This document shows positions 1 through 9,060 of a DNA stretch of 64,000 nucleotides, one piece after another. The DNA is taken from assembly GCF_016862435.1 (NCBI RefSeq), contig NZ_BOMY01000051.1, positions 62,001 through 126,000 of the forward strand, given 5' to 3'. The position numbers were made by a program, and so were the translations under genes. Below the pieces are notes generated by a model. The model made no database searches, had not been told where the DNA came from, and saw only the letters and a program-made list of their open reading frames with translations. Position 1 is the stretch's first letter, and each line of letters begins with the position of its first letter. The DNA is from Paractinoplanes tereljensis (lineage in GTDB: Bacteria > Actinomycetota > Actinomycetes > Mycobacteriales > Micromonosporaceae).

Positions 1-443
1 TACACGTCGGTAGCCGGTCGGTTGATCGCGAAGGGCAGCCGGTGCGACCAGGACTGACGTACGCCCGAGGTGTTGTTGAATCGGCGGGCGTTGCCCGCCG
101 CGATCTGCGAGGCGGTATCGTCGAGCGAGCGGATCATGATCTCGTACGCGTGCCGCGGCACCAGATCATCGCCGTCCGCGAACGCCAGGTAATCGCCCTG
201 CGCCTGCGCGATTCCGGCGTTGCGGGCCGGCCCAGGGCCCTGGTTCTCCTGAGTGATCAGCCGGAAGCGCGGGTCGCGGCCGCAGAAGTCCCGGGCCGCG
301 TCACCACTGCCGTCCTTCGACCCGTCGTCGACCAGGATCGCCTCGAAATCTCCGAAGGTCTGCCGAGCCAGCGAATCCAGACATGCCTCGATATAGCGCT
401 CGACGTTGGAAAAGGGCACAACAATGCTGAGGCGGGGGGTCAT
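1..443 (-). CDS. Family 2 glycosyltransferase (3' part outside the window)
   Basis: The reading frame begins at an ATG whose first base is 443 on the reverse strand and runs off the left edge, so 147 residues are visible. The start MTPRLSIVVPFSNVERYIEA is the Rossmann-like opening of a GT-A fold. ILVDDGSKDGS and the later FADGDDLVP supply the nucleotide-sugar and metal (DXD-type) contacts. The following RQSWSHRLPFAIN segment resembles glycosyltransferases of the teichoic-acid or cell-surface polymer type, in which a second domain would follow. Acceptor and sugar cannot be read from this part. It is divergent from egtA with a 256-base spacer. Confidence 0.85.
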   Translation of the reverse strand, partial: MTPRLSIVVPFSNVERYIEACLDSLARQTFGDFEAILVDDGSKDGSGDAARDFCGRDPRFRLITQENQGPGPARNAGIAQAQGDYLAFADGDDLVPRHAYEIMIRSLDDTASQIAAGNARRFNNTSGVRQSWSHRLPFAINRPATDV

Positions 444-699
444 GACACCGTGTTCCTGAGCGTGGCGGGACCCGGCGAGAGTGCCCGGAACGGGCGTCGC
501 TGACCTGTCGCGCCGGTGTCGAGGAGGTGAATCCAGCTCCAAGAGTGATTGACGTCACTACGCGGACAAAGCCCCAGGAAGGTCCCCTTAAGTACCCGGG
601 CCTGACCTTTCCCGTTCCAAAGTTTGTCGTACCCCCGCCGTAGTGTCGTGCACCGAAGTAGTCAAATGCCTACGTTTCGTGACGACGGGAGTTCGTCTG

Positions 700-1911
700 A
701 TGACGACACTCGACCAGGACGCAGCGGCGGCCACCAGCCGCCGGCTGCGCACCCAGGAGGAAGTGGAGGCGCACATCCGCGCCATCTGCTTCAAGACCGG
801 CCCACCACAGTCTGTCGGCGCCGAACTCGAATGGACCCTGCACCACGCGGCCGCCCCACAGGCACCGCTCGACCTGGCCACCGTCCTTCAGGCCCTCGGC
901 CGGCACGCACCCTCCTCCCCCCACCCCGACCCCCTCCCCTCCGGCGGCGCGATCACCCTCGAACCGGGCGGGCAGGTGGAGATCTCCTCGGCCCCGGCCG
1001 CCTCGCTGAGCGAGCTGCACACCGCCGTCACCGCCGACCTCGGCCACCTCACCGGCCTGCTCGACGACGCCGGCCTGGCCCTCGGCCGGCACGGCATCGA
1101 CCCGTACCGTTCACCCCGCCGGCTGTTGAACACTCCGCGCTACAACGCCATGGAGCAGGCCTTCGACAGCCGCGGCCGGCACGGTCGCACCATGATGGGC
1201 AGCACCGCCGGGCTGCAGGTCTGCCTCGACGCCGGCCCTCTGAACGAGCTGCCGACGCGATGGCGGGCCGTGCAGGCCCTCGGCCCGCCGATGGTCGCCC
1301 TCTTCGCCAACTCCAGCCGCTTCGCCGGCCGGGACACCGGCCTGGCCTCGGCCCGGATGGCGGCATGGTGGGAGATGGACCCGCGCCTCACTCATCCGCC
1401 GGTCGGCCCGCCCGACGACCCGGCGGCCGGCTGGGTGCGATACGCGCTGGCCGCCCCGCTGACCTGCGTGCGGCGCGCCGGCGACAGCTGGGACCCACCG
1501 CCCGGCGCCACCCTGACCGACTGGCTGAACGGCGCACTTCCCGTCCCGCCGACCGTCGCCGACGTGGAATACCACCTGAGCCTGCTGTTCCCGCCGGTGC
1601 GCCCGCGGGGTTACCTCGAGGTGCGATACCTCGACAGCCAGGCCGGCGGCGAGTGGATCGCACCGGTCGCGATCATCGCGACGCTGCTCGGCGACCGGGA
1701 AACCACCGAGGCCGCCCTCGAGCTGGCCGAGCCGGTGGCCGAGCGCTGGCGCCAGGCGTACCGCTCGGGTCTGGCCGATCGCGCGCTCAAGCGCGCCGCC
1801 GCGGCCCTCACCGACCTGGCCGGCCGCCGTCTCGACCGCACCGGCCTGCCCGCCGCCGTCCGCACCTACGTCCTGGACACCGTCCACCGTCGACTCGAGG
1901 AGCACCGATGA
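700..1911 (+). CDS. egtA: EgtA, glutamate-cysteine ligase of ergothioneine synthesis
   Basis: The protein of 403 residues belongs to the GCS2-type glutamate-cysteine ligases and supplies gamma-glutamylcysteine to EgtB. Recognisable segments are SVGAELEWTLHH near the N terminus and MMGSTAGLQVCLD in the core. The frame stays open upstream to 643, but ATG 700 (MTTLDQ) has a GGGAG nine bases ahead and matches the usual family start. It is the first of four genes joined by overlaps, in the order egtA-egtB-egtC-egtD known from mycobacteria and streptomycetes; no egtE is adjacent. EgtA is required because EgtB of this type uses gamma-glutamylcysteine rather than free cysteine. Confidence 0.93.
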   Translation: MTTLDQDAAAATSRRLRTQEEVEAHIRAICFKTGPPQSVGAELEWTLHHAAAPQAPLDLATVLQALGRHAPSSPHPDPLPSGGAITLEPGGQVEISSAPAASLSELHTAVTADLGHLTGLLDDAGLALGRHGIDPYRSPRRLLNTPRYNAMEQAFDSRGRHGRTMMGSTAGLQVCLDAGPLNELPTRWRAVQALGPPMVALFANSSRFAGRDTGLASARMAAWWEMDPRLTHPPVGPPDDPAAGWVRYALAAPLTCVRRAGDSWDPPPGATLTDWLNGALPVPPTVADVEYHLSLLFPPVRPRGYLEVRYLDSQAGGEWIAPVAIIATLLGDRETTEAALELAEPVAERWRQAYRSGLADRALKRAAAALTDLAGRRLDRTGLPAAVRTYVLDTVHRRLEEHR

Positions 1912-3206
1912 CCCACGAGACCGACCGCCTGCGCGACCTGGTCGCCACCGAGCTGGGCCGGGCCCGCGACCGCACCACCCGGCTGACCGAGGCCGTCGAC
2001 GACGGCGACCTGGTCCGGCAGCACTCACCGCTGATGTCCCCGCTGGTCTGGGACCTCGCCCACGTCGGCAACCAGGAAGAGCTCTGGCTGGTGCGGGACG
2101 TCGGCGGCCGCGAGCCGGTGCGCCGCGACATCGACGAGCTGTACGACGCGTTCAAGCACTCCCGCCGTGACCGCACCCAGCTGCCGCTGCTCGATCCCCG
2201 CGAGGCCCGCAAATACACCGCGACCGTGCGCGACAAGGTGCTCGACGTGCTCGACCGCGCGCCGTTGGAGGGCACTCCGCTGGTCGAGCGGGCGTTCGCG
2301 TTCGGCATGATCGTGCAGCACGAGCAGCAGCACGACGAGACCATGCTGGCCACCCACCAGCTGCGGGTCGGTGCTCCCGTGCTGTCAGCGCCGCCGCCCC
2401 CTGTCTCGGCCGGCAAGATCACCGGTGAGGTGCTGGTGCCGGCCGGCGAGTTCACCATGGGCACCAGCACCGAGGCCTGGGCCCTCGACAACGAGCGGCC
2501 CGCCCACCGGGTCGTGCTGCCGGCCTTCCACATCGATCGGGCGCCGGTGACCAACGGTGAATACGCCGCGTTCATCGACGCCGGCGGTTACGACGATCCG
2601 CGTTGGTGGACTTCGGCCGGGTGGGATCACCGTCAGGCCGCCTCTCTTGTCGCGCCGATGCACTGGACTTCCGATCCGTCCGGCTGGCTCTACACGCGTT
2701 TCGGCCGCACGAGTCCGATAAATCCGGACGAGCCGGTCGTGCACGTCTGCTGGTACGAGGCGGCCGCCTACGCGGCCTGGGCCGGGAAGCGGCTGCCCAC
2801 CGAGGCCGAGTGGGAGAAGGCCGCCCGCTGGGACCCGGCCACCGGCCGCTCGCTGCGCTACCCGTGGGGTGACGACACACCGACCGCCGCGCACGCCAAC
2901 CTGGGGCAGAGCCATCTCGGGCCGGCCGAGGTCGGCGCCTACCCGGCCGGGGTCTCGCCGCTCGGCGTGCACCAGCTGATCGGCGACGCCTGGGAGTGGA
3001 CGTCCAGCGACTTCCACGGTTACCCCGGCTTCGCCCCGTTCCCCTACCGGGAGTACTCGGAGGTCTTCTTCGGACCCGACTACAAGGTGCTGCGGGGCGG
3101 CTCGTTCGGCACCGACCGGTCGGCGGTCCGGGGCACGTTCCGCAACTGGGACTACCCGATCCGGCGGCAGATCTTCAGCGGCTTCCGCTGCGCGCGAGAC
3201 GCCTGA
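1908..3206 (+). CDS. egtB: EgtB, iron-dependent hercynine oxygenase (sulfoxide synthase)
   Basis: EgtB joins hercynine and gamma-glutamylcysteine with O2 to give the S-oxide. The 432-residue protein has an N-terminal DinB-like four-helix domain with the iron ligands: a histidine in WDLAHVGNQEE and the HEQQHDE motif (HX3HXE). The C-terminal half is the formylglycine-generating-enzyme fold, seen in GEFTMGTSTEAWALDNERP, WAGKRLPTEAEWEKAAR and VLRGGSFGTDRSAVRGTFRN. The start ATG 1908 overlaps the egtA stop by four bases (ATGA), so translation is probably coupled. All expected metal ligands are present, so the enzyme should be active. Confidence 0.95.
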   Translation: MTHETDRLRDLVATELGRARDRTTRLTEAVDDGDLVRQHSPLMSPLVWDLAHVGNQEELWLVRDVGGREPVRRDIDELYDAFKHSRRDRTQLPLLDPREARKYTATVRDKVLDVLDRAPLEGTPLVERAFAFGMIVQHEQQHDETMLATHQLRVGAPVLSAPPPPVSAGKITGEVLVPAGEFTMGTSTEAWALDNERPAHRVVLPAFHIDRAPVTNGEYAAFIDAGGYDDPRWWTSAGWDHRQAASLVAPMHWTSDPSGWLYTRFGRTSPINPDEPVVHVCWYEAAAYAAWAGKRLPTEAEWEKAARWDPATGRSLRYPWGDDTPTAAHANLGQSHLGPAEVGAYPAGVSPLGVHQLIGDAWEWTSSDFHGYPGFAPFPYREYSEVFFGPDYKVLRGGSFGTDRSAVRGTFRNWDYPIRRQIFSGFRCARDA

Positions 3207-3958
3207 TGTGCCGCCACCTGGCCTATCTCGGCGCACCCGCACCGCTGGCCCGCTGGCTGATCGACCCGCCGCACTCCCTGGTCCACCAGTCCTGGGCGCC
3301 GCGTGACATGCGCGGCGGCGGCACGATCAACGCCGACGGTTTCGGCGTCGGGTGGCACGTGCCCGGTGGCGGCACGGTCCGGTACCGCCGGCCCACCCCG
3401 ATCTGGAGTGACACCACGCTGCCCGCCCTCGCCGCCTCGGTCTCGTCCGGGGCGGTGCTGGCGGCGGTGCGCAGCGCCACCGCCGGGATGCCGGTGACCG
3501 AGACCGCGGCCGCGCCGTTCAGCGAGGGCCCGTGGCTCTTCAGCCACAACGGTGTCGTCACCGGCTGGCCCGGCTCGGTGGCCGAGCTGGCCGCCGCCCT
3601 GCCCACGGAAGACCTGCTCACCCTGGAAGCACCGACCGACGCGGCCCTGCTGTGGGCACTGGTCCGCGACCGCCTCCGCGCCGGGCTGTCACCGGCAGCG
3701 GCGGTGTCCGCAGTGGTGTCCGACGTGGCGGCGGCCGCCCCCGGCTCCCGGCTCAACCTGCTGCTCACCGACGGCGACACCATCGTGGCCACCGCCGTCG
3801 GCCACGCCCTGTCCGTCCGCTCCGGCGCCGGTTTCGTGCTGGTCGCCTCCGAGCCGCTCGACGTCCATCCCGCCTGGCAGCCGGTACCCGACCAGACGCT
3901 CCTAATCGCAACCGCCACCGCCGCCGGCGTCACCATCACTGAGCTGGGAGACCGATGA
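3206..3958 (+). CDS. egtC: EgtC, class II glutamine amidotransferase-type gamma-glutamyl hydrolase
   Basis: EgtC removes the gamma-glutamyl group from the EgtB product. The protein (250 residues) starts MCRHLAYLGAP, so after removal of Met the N-terminal Cys is the Ntn-hydrolase nucleophile. NADGFGVGWHVP and WLFSHNGVVTGW are the usual class II amidotransferase substrate-binding segments. The start shares one base with the egtB stop (TGATG), and the stop overlaps the egtD start by four bases. Position in the operon distinguishes it from other class II amidotransferases. Confidence 0.94.
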   Translation: MCRHLAYLGAPAPLARWLIDPPHSLVHQSWAPRDMRGGGTINADGFGVGWHVPGGGTVRYRRPTPIWSDTTLPALAASVSSGAVLAAVRSATAGMPVTETAAAPFSEGPWLFSHNGVVTGWPGSVAELAAALPTEDLLTLEAPTDAALLWALVRDRLRAGLSPAAAVSAVVSDVAAAAPGSRLNLLLTDGDTIVATAVGHALSVRSGAGFVLVASEPLDVHPAWQPVPDQTLLIATATAAGVTITELGDR

Positions 3959-4920
3959 CTCTGGAAGTCCACCTCGACGAGCAAGACCTGGCCCGCACCC
4001 TGCGAGCCGACGTTCGCGCCGGCCTGACCGCCACCCCGAAATGGCTCCCTCCGAAGTGGTTCTACGACGCCCGCGGCAGCGAGCTCTTCGAGCAGATCAC
4101 CGAACTGCCCGAGTACTACCCGACCCGCTCCGAACGGGAGATCCTCACCGACCGGGCCGGCGAGATAGCCCGGCTGACCCGGGCCCGCACCCTCCTGGAG
4201 CTGGGCTCCGGCTACTCGACCAAGACAAGGTTGCTGCTGGACGCCCTGACCGCCGAGGGCACCCTGCGAACCTTCGTCCCGATGGACGTCTCCCCCAGCG
4301 CGCTGACCGCAGCCGCGGCCCGCATCGAAGCCGACTACCCCGGCCTGCGCGTGCACAACATCGTCGGCGACCTGACCCGCCACCTGAAACACCTGCCCGG
4401 CGGCGGCAACCGCTTGGTCGCCTTCCTGGGCGGCACGATCGGCAACCTGATCCCCGAGGAGCGGTCGGCCTTCCTGGGCGACCTGCGCGCCGTCCTGGAA
4501 CCGGGCGAACACCTGCTGCTGGGCACCGACCTGGTGAAGAGCCCCAGCGTGGTGGTCCCCGCCTACGACGACGCCGAGGGCGTGACCGCCGACTTCAACC
4601 GCAACGTCCTGCGAGTCCTGAACACCAGCCTCGGCGCCAACTTCGACGAGGACGGCTTCGCCCACGTGGCCCTCTGGGACCCCGACCAGGAGTGGGTCGA
4701 GATGCGCCTGCGCGCCCGCTGGCCCATGAAGGTAACCATCCCCGGGGTGGACCTGGTGGTCGACTTCGAGGCCGGCGAGGAGATCCGCACCGAGGTCTCG
4801 GCGAAATTCCGCCGCGAGGGAATCGGGCACGAGCTGGCCGAGGCCGGCTTCGCCCTCGACCACTGGTGGACCGACCGGGCCGGCCTGTTCGGCGTCTCCC
4901 TGGCCCGCGCCGTCGGCTGA
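3955..4920 (+). CDS. egtD: EgtD, histidine N-alpha-trimethyltransferase
   Basis: EgtD uses three S-adenosylmethionine to make hercynine, the first committed ergothioneine precursor. The protein has 321 residues, the normal length. PPKWFYDARGSELFEQITEL and PEYYPTRSEREIL are the family's N-terminal signature, LLELGSGYSTKTRLLLDAL is the SAM-binding glycine loop, and FLGGTIGNL and LLGTDLVKS follow in order. It is the last gene of egtABCD. No strong terminator follows, and a sigma factor gene begins 78 bases downstream on the same strand, so read-through is possible. Confidence 0.95.
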   Translation: MTLEVHLDEQDLARTLRADVRAGLTATPKWLPPKWFYDARGSELFEQITELPEYYPTRSEREILTDRAGEIARLTRARTLLELGSGYSTKTRLLLDALTAEGTLRTFVPMDVSPSALTAAAARIEADYPGLRVHNIVGDLTRHLKHLPGGGNRLVAFLGGTIGNLIPEERSAFLGDLRAVLEPGEHLLLGTDLVKSPSVVVPAYDDAEGVTADFNRNVLRVLNTSLGANFDEDGFAHVALWDPDQEWVEMRLRARWPMKVTIPGVDLVVDFEAGEEIRTEVSAKFRREGIGHELAEAGFALDHWWTDRAGLFGVSLARAVG

Positions 4921-4998
4921 GCCGCATTTGTCGCGGTCCGCGCCCATCCGCCGTCGCCCCAGCCGCGAATGGGGAGTAACGACGACGGAAGGGCGCGC

Positions 4999-5577
4999 AT
5001 GGCCGACCCCGCGATCAGCCGGCTGCACACCAGCGACACCCCGAACGACCTGCTCAAAGCCGTCGCCCGCGGCGACGAGAAAGCCTTCGGCAAGCTGTAC
5101 GACCTGATCGCGCCCCGGGTCCACGGGCTGATCCGCCGGGTGCTGCGCGATCCGGCGCAGGCCGAGGAGGTCACCCAGGAGGTCCTGGTCGAGGTGTGGC
5201 GCACCGCCGCCCGCTTCGACCCGGCCCGGGGCTCGGCCACCGCGTGGATCTGCACGATCGCGCACCGGCGGGCCGTCGACCGGGTCCGCGCCGAGCAGGC
5301 CGCCGCCGATCGCCTCGAGTTCGTCGGCCGGGCCGCCGTCGACACCCCCTACGACGAGGTCGCCGACGAGGTGTCCGGCCGGCTGGAACGCCAGCAGGTA
5401 CGCCGCTGCCTGCACGACCTGACCGAGCTGCAGCGCCAGGCGGTCACCCTCGCCTACTACCAGGGCCACACCTATCCCCAGGTGGCGGCGCTGCTGGGCG
5501 CTCCCCTGCCGACCGTCAAGACCCGCATGCGAGATGGCCTGATCCGGCTGCGCGACTGCATGGCGCTGGCGTCATGA
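4999..5577 (+). CDS. ECF sigma factor of the SigK type
   Basis: The protein of 192 residues carries sigma region 2 (AFGKLYDLIAPRVHGLIRRV, then EEVTQEVLVEVWRTAARFDP with the DNA-melting helix) and region 4 (RQAVTLAYYQGHTYPQVAAL and the recognition helix ending VKTRMRDGLIRLRDCM). ATG 4999 is preferred over an ATG 30 bases upstream because GGAAGGG lies at the right distance. The stop overlaps the next gene, an RskA-like anti-sigma factor, by four bases. This pairing and the RLRDCM end match the SigK/RskA group. The regulon is unknown; a link to the upstream egt genes is only positional. Confidence 0.88.
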   Translation: MADPAISRLHTSDTPNDLLKAVARGDEKAFGKLYDLIAPRVHGLIRRVLRDPAQAEEVTQEVLVEVWRTAARFDPARGSATAWICTIAHRRAVDRVRAEQAAADRLEFVGRAAVDTPYDEVADEVSGRLERQQVRRCLHDLTELQRQAVTLAYYQGHTYPQVAALLGAPLPTVKTRMRDGLIRLRDCMALAS

Positions 5578-6272
5578 GCGCCGACGTGCACGCGCTGCTC
5601 GGCGCCTACGTCCTGGACGCGGTCGACGACCTGGAACGCGCCGCGTTCGACCGGCACCTGCGGGAGTGCCCGGCCTGCCAGGCCGACGTCGACGAACTTC
5701 GGGAAGCGTCGGCCCGGCTGGCCGGGGACGCCTGGTCGGTGCCGCCGCCCGCGCTGCGCGACAACGTCATGAAGGCGATCGCCGGGGCCCGCCAGGTGTC
5801 GCCGGCGACGGCCGGGAAACGCCGGCCTCCGGCCCGGCTGCGCCTGGTTTCGGCCGCGGCCGCCGTCGTGGTCGCCGCGGGCGGGGCGGTCTATGCCGTT
5901 CAGGAGATGCGCGTACGGGCGGAGCACACCCGCGTGACATCGCTGGAGACCCTGCTCGCCGCGCCCGACCTGACGGTGCACGACGAGCCGGTCACCGGCG
6001 GCGGCACGGTGACGGTCGCCGTGTCGAAGCTGCGCGACGCCGCCGTGATCACCCTGAACGCCGACACCGCACCGGCCGACGGCCACGTCTACCAGCTGTG
6101 GACGATCCGCGCCGCGACCCCGGTACCGGAGGGCACCCTGACGGCCGGCGAGAAGGCCACCGTCCGGATCGTCAACGGCATCGGCAACGCCTCCGACGTG
6201 GGTGTCTCCATAGAACCGCCCGGCGGCTCGGCCACCCCGACCATGCCCTTGGCGGCCGCCGTGCATCTTTAG
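5574..6272 (+). CDS. RskA-type membrane anti-sigma factor
   Basis: The N-terminal 80 residues hold a zinc-type anti-sigma domain with H28-x3-C32-x2-C35 in the motif HLRECPACQ. One membrane helix follows at about residues 85-105 (LVSAAAAVVVAAGGAVYAV), and the outer C-terminal half is the RskA domain (VYQLWTIRAATPVPEGTL). It is predicted to hold the preceding sigma factor at the membrane and release it after regulated proteolysis. The start overlaps the sigma gene by four bases. The stop overlaps the stop of the convergent diguanylate cyclase gene by four bases, leaving no room for a terminator between them. Confidence 0.88.
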   Translation: MSADVHALLGAYVLDAVDDLERAAFDRHLRECPACQADVDELREASARLAGDAWSVPPPALRDNVMKAIAGARQVSPATAGKRRPPARLRLVSAAAAVVVAAGGAVYAVQEMRVRAEHTRVTSLETLLAAPDLTVHDEPVTGGGTVTVAVSKLRDAAVITLNADTAPADGHVYQLWTIRAATPVPEGTLTAGEKATVRIVNGIGNASDVGVSIEPPGGSATPTMPLAAAVHL

Positions 6273-7729
6273 ACGGCCACCTCGGCGTACACCGCATATC
6301 CGGTCTTGCGGTCCTGCTTGGCCTGGTACATCGCCATGTCGGCGCGGTGCAGCAGCGCGTCCACGTCGGTCTCACCCCGCTCGGCGAGGGCGATCCCGAA
6401 GCTGGCCTGCGGCTGCACCGCGATGTCGCCGATCGCCACCGGCTCCTGCATGGCGGCGATGACGCGCTTCACGACCGCCACCGCGTTGCCGGCCGAGGCC
6501 ATGTTGTGCAGCACCATCGCGAACTCGTCCCCACCCAGCCGGCCCACCACGTCGGTGCCGAACACGTTGGCCCGCAGGATCCGCCCGAAGGCCACCAGCA
6601 GCTGGTCCCCGGCCTCGTGCCCCATCGTGTCGTTGACCTGCTTGAACCCGTTCATGTCGATCAGCACGACGGCGACCGAATTGCCGCCGCGGGCCCGGGC
6701 CACCGCCATCCGCAGCCGCGAGTACAGCTGCCGGCGGTTGACCAGCCCGGTCAGCGTGTCGGTGGTGGCCAGCTCGTGGTTCTCGCGCAGCGCCACGACC
6801 TGCCTGGCGACGACCACCGCGGTCATCACGACGGCGCCGAGAACCAGCCCGACCGTGCGCAGCGGATAGTCCCGCACCGCGAAAACCAGCAGGGCATAAC
6901 CAAGACCCATCGCGATGTACGGCAACCGCGCCGCCGTCTTCGCGGTCGGGTCCTCGATCCGCAGGTCGTGGTTCGCGGCCTCGCGCACCTGCTCGTAGGC
7001 GGCCATGGCCAGCAGGAACGGCCCGGCGATCCAGCAGGCGTACTGCCAGTTGTCGGAGGGCGTGACGTTGTCGAGCTGGGTCTGCACGTACCCGAAGTAG
7101 GCGTCGCCGACGACGAGCGCCAGCATGGCGAGGGTGATCAGGATGGCCGGCCGGCGCACCGAGGCCGCGGCCCCGCGCATCAGCACCACGGTCGCCCCGA
7201 AGATCATCACGAGGTCGAACGCCGGGTAGGCCATGGCGGCCGCGAGAGCGTTGCCGGAGATGTGCTCGGCCCGGTCCAGGTTGTCGCCGGCCTCGAAGTA
7301 CCACAGCAGCATCCCGCTGCCGATCATCACGAGCGCGGTGTCCAGCCACATCTTGTGCCGGGTACGCCGGCCGCGGGTGCGCAACGGCAGCGTGAGCAGC
7401 CCCGCCAGCAGCACCGGCGCGAACAGCAGGCGCAGCGTGTCACCCGGGGTCGGGAAGGCGTTGCCCGGGAAGATGCCGCGCACCACGCCGGAGAGCATCA
7501 GAATGACGAACGAGATCGCGATGATCCCCCAGGCCCGCCGGCTGCGCTGGTCGAGGCCACGGTGCCGCCAGGCCCGGACGGCCATCACGATGCTGACGAT
7601 CCCGTACAGGCCGTCGAAGACGTTGATCTGCCAGGGCGCCGCCGGGGGTGGCGCGTTGAGACCGGCCGCCATGCTCCCAAGGCAGAGCGCGAAGCTCCCA
7701 TAGAGCAGGAAGGCACCCCAACGCCACAT
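6269..7729 (-). CDS. Multi-pass membrane diguanylate cyclase (GGDEF)
   Basis: The 486-residue protein opens with a long hydrophobic sensor part of about ten membrane segments (residues 1-310), then a GGDEF domain: DTLTGLVNRRQLYSRLRMA, VVLIDMNGFKQVNDTMGHEAGDQLL and GRLGGDEFAMVLHN. The intact GGDEF motif predicts cyclic di-GMP synthesis. The product-inhibition site RxxD is incomplete: the residues before the motif read FGTD, so the arginine is missing. The next gene to the right on the same strand is a shorter paralogue. Membrane ligand unknown. Confidence 0.88.
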   Translation of the reverse strand: MWRWGAFLLYGSFALCLGSMAAGLNAPPPAAPWQINVFDGLYGIVSIVMAVRAWRHRGLDQRSRRAWGIIAISFVILMLSGVVRGIFPGNAFPTPGDTLRLLFAPVLLAGLLTLPLRTRGRRTRHKMWLDTALVMIGSGMLLWYFEAGDNLDRAEHISGNALAAAMAYPAFDLVMIFGATVVLMRGAAASVRRPAILITLAMLALVVGDAYFGYVQTQLDNVTPSDNWQYACWIAGPFLLAMAAYEQVREAANHDLRIEDPTAKTAARLPYIAMGLGYALLVFAVRDYPLRTVGLVLGAVVMTAVVVARQVVALRENHELATTDTLTGLVNRRQLYSRLRMAVARARGGNSVAVVLIDMNGFKQVNDTMGHEAGDQLLVAFGRILRANVFGTDVVGRLGGDEFAMVLHNMASAGNAVAVVKRVIAAMQEPVAIGDIAVQPQASFGIALAERGETDVDALLHRADMAMYQAKQDRKTGYAVYAEVAV

Positions 7730-7812
7730 CCGAGCCGTCCCTTCCGCAGACGGTGTCTCCGCCCGACCAGCCTCATCGGTCGTACGTCACACCGCCTGAG
7801 GACATGATCACG

Positions 7813-8946
7813 TCAGACCTTTTCCACGGCGTACCCCGTGGTCCTCTTCTGTTTTGCCTGGTACATCGCCAGGTCGGCGCGGTGCAGCAGAGCGTCCGCG
7901 TCGTCCTCGCCGGCCAGCGCGAGCGCGATGCCGAAGCTCGCCTGCGGCTGCACCGCGACCTCGCCGATGAGCACCGGCTCCCGCATGGCGGCCATGATCC
8001 GGTTGACCACGGCGACCGCCTGGTCCACCGAGTCGATGTCGTGCAGCACGATCGCGAACTCGTCCCCGCCGAGCCGGCCCACCACGTCGGTGCCGAACAC
8101 GCTGGCCCGCAGGATCCGCCCGAAAGCCACCAGCAGCTGGTCCCCCGCCTCGTGCCCCATCGTGTCGTTGACCTGCTTGAACTCGTTCATGTCGATAAGC
8201 ACGGCGGCGACGTTGCCACGCCCGCGGGCCCGCGCCACGGCCAGCCGCAACCGTTCGTACAGCTGCCGGCGGTTGACCAGCCCGGTCAGCGTGTCCGTCG
8301 TCGCCAGCTCGTGGTTCTCCCGCAGCGCGATGATCTGCCGGGCCACCACCACCCCGGTCATCGCCACCGCCCCGAGCACCAGCCCGACCGGGCGCAGCGG
8401 GTAGTCCCGCACGGCCACCAGCATCAGCGCGTAGCCCACGCCCATCGCCGCGTACGGCAGCCGGGCGGCGGCCCGCGCGGTCGGGTCCTCGATCCGCAGG
8501 CGGTGCCCACCGGCCTCGCGCACCTGGGCGAAGGCGGCCATGGCCAGCAGGAAGTGCCCGGTGATCCAGCACGCGTACTGCCACCGGTCCGGCGGCACGT
8601 CCCCGAAATGACTCTGCCGGTAGCCCAGGTACGCATCCCCCGCCACCAGCATCACCATGGCGACGGTGATCAGGATGGCCGGCCGCCGCACCGAACCGGC
8701 CGCCCCTCGAAGCAGCAGCGAGATCGCGATGACGCCCCAGGCCCGCCGGCTGCGCCGGTCCAGCCCCGGATGCCGCCAGGCCCGGACGGCCATGCCGATC
8801 CCGATCAGCTCGAAGACCGGCATGGCTACGAGCAGCTGCCACGGCGGCACCGCCCCGTCCGTCGGCGGCCCGGCCAGCAGGGTGCCGACGACTACGGCCA
8901 GACTGCCGTACATCAGGAAGGCGCCCCACCGCCAGAACTGGGTCAT
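7813..8946 (-). CDS. Shorter paralogue: membrane diguanylate cyclase (GGDEF)
   Basis: At 377 residues this is a close copy of the neighbouring GGDEF protein; both begin with WRWGAFL and share MAVRAWRH and RRPAILIT. It lacks one continuous block of 109 residues: GVIAIS is followed at once by LLLRGAAGSVRRP, where the longer protein has several extra membrane segments. The catalytic part is intact (GRLGGDEFAIVLHD) and likewise has FGTD in place of RxxD. A tandem duplication followed by an in-frame loss of membrane segments explains the pair. The two genes are 83 bases apart and may be cotranscribed, with this one first. Confidence 0.87.
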   Translation of the reverse strand: MTQFWRWGAFLMYGSLAVVVGTLLAGPPTDGAVPPWQLLVAMPVFELIGIGMAVRAWRHPGLDRRSRRAWGVIAISLLLRGAAGSVRRPAILITVAMVMLVAGDAYLGYRQSHFGDVPPDRWQYACWITGHFLLAMAAFAQVREAGGHRLRIEDPTARAAARLPYAAMGVGYALMLVAVRDYPLRPVGLVLGAVAMTGVVVARQIIALRENHELATTDTLTGLVNRRQLYERLRLAVARARGRGNVAAVLIDMNEFKQVNDTMGHEAGDQLLVAFGRILRASVFGTDVVGRLGGDEFAIVLHDIDSVDQAVAVVNRIMAAMREPVLIGEVAVQPQASFGIALALAGEDDADALLHRADLAMYQAKQKRTTGYAVEKV

Positions 8947-9060
8947 AGCCCTACCGATCGGTCATCCCCGGCGCGGGCTCAGCCCTTCATAACCGCCGTC
9001 GATGGCGCCCATCAGCATTTCGTTCTCCCGGTTTGCTGTTGCTCACCGCACAGTGAGTTC

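Noticed and set aside
549..577. TTGACG at 549 as the egt operon promoter
   Set aside because: No acceptable -10 element stands at 16-18 bases, and the TGACGTCA palindrome alone does not identify a regulator.
624..3206. One very long protein covering egtA and egtB in a single frame
   Set aside because: The frame of egtB is open through egtA by chance; before 1908 it reads as Arg/Pro-rich nonsense while egtA in another frame matches its family throughout.
7753..9060. Extension of the SDR gene upstream across the antisense of the second GGDEF gene
   Set aside because: Upstream residues are His/Arg/Pro-rich antisense; the glycine motif begins right after ATG 9061.
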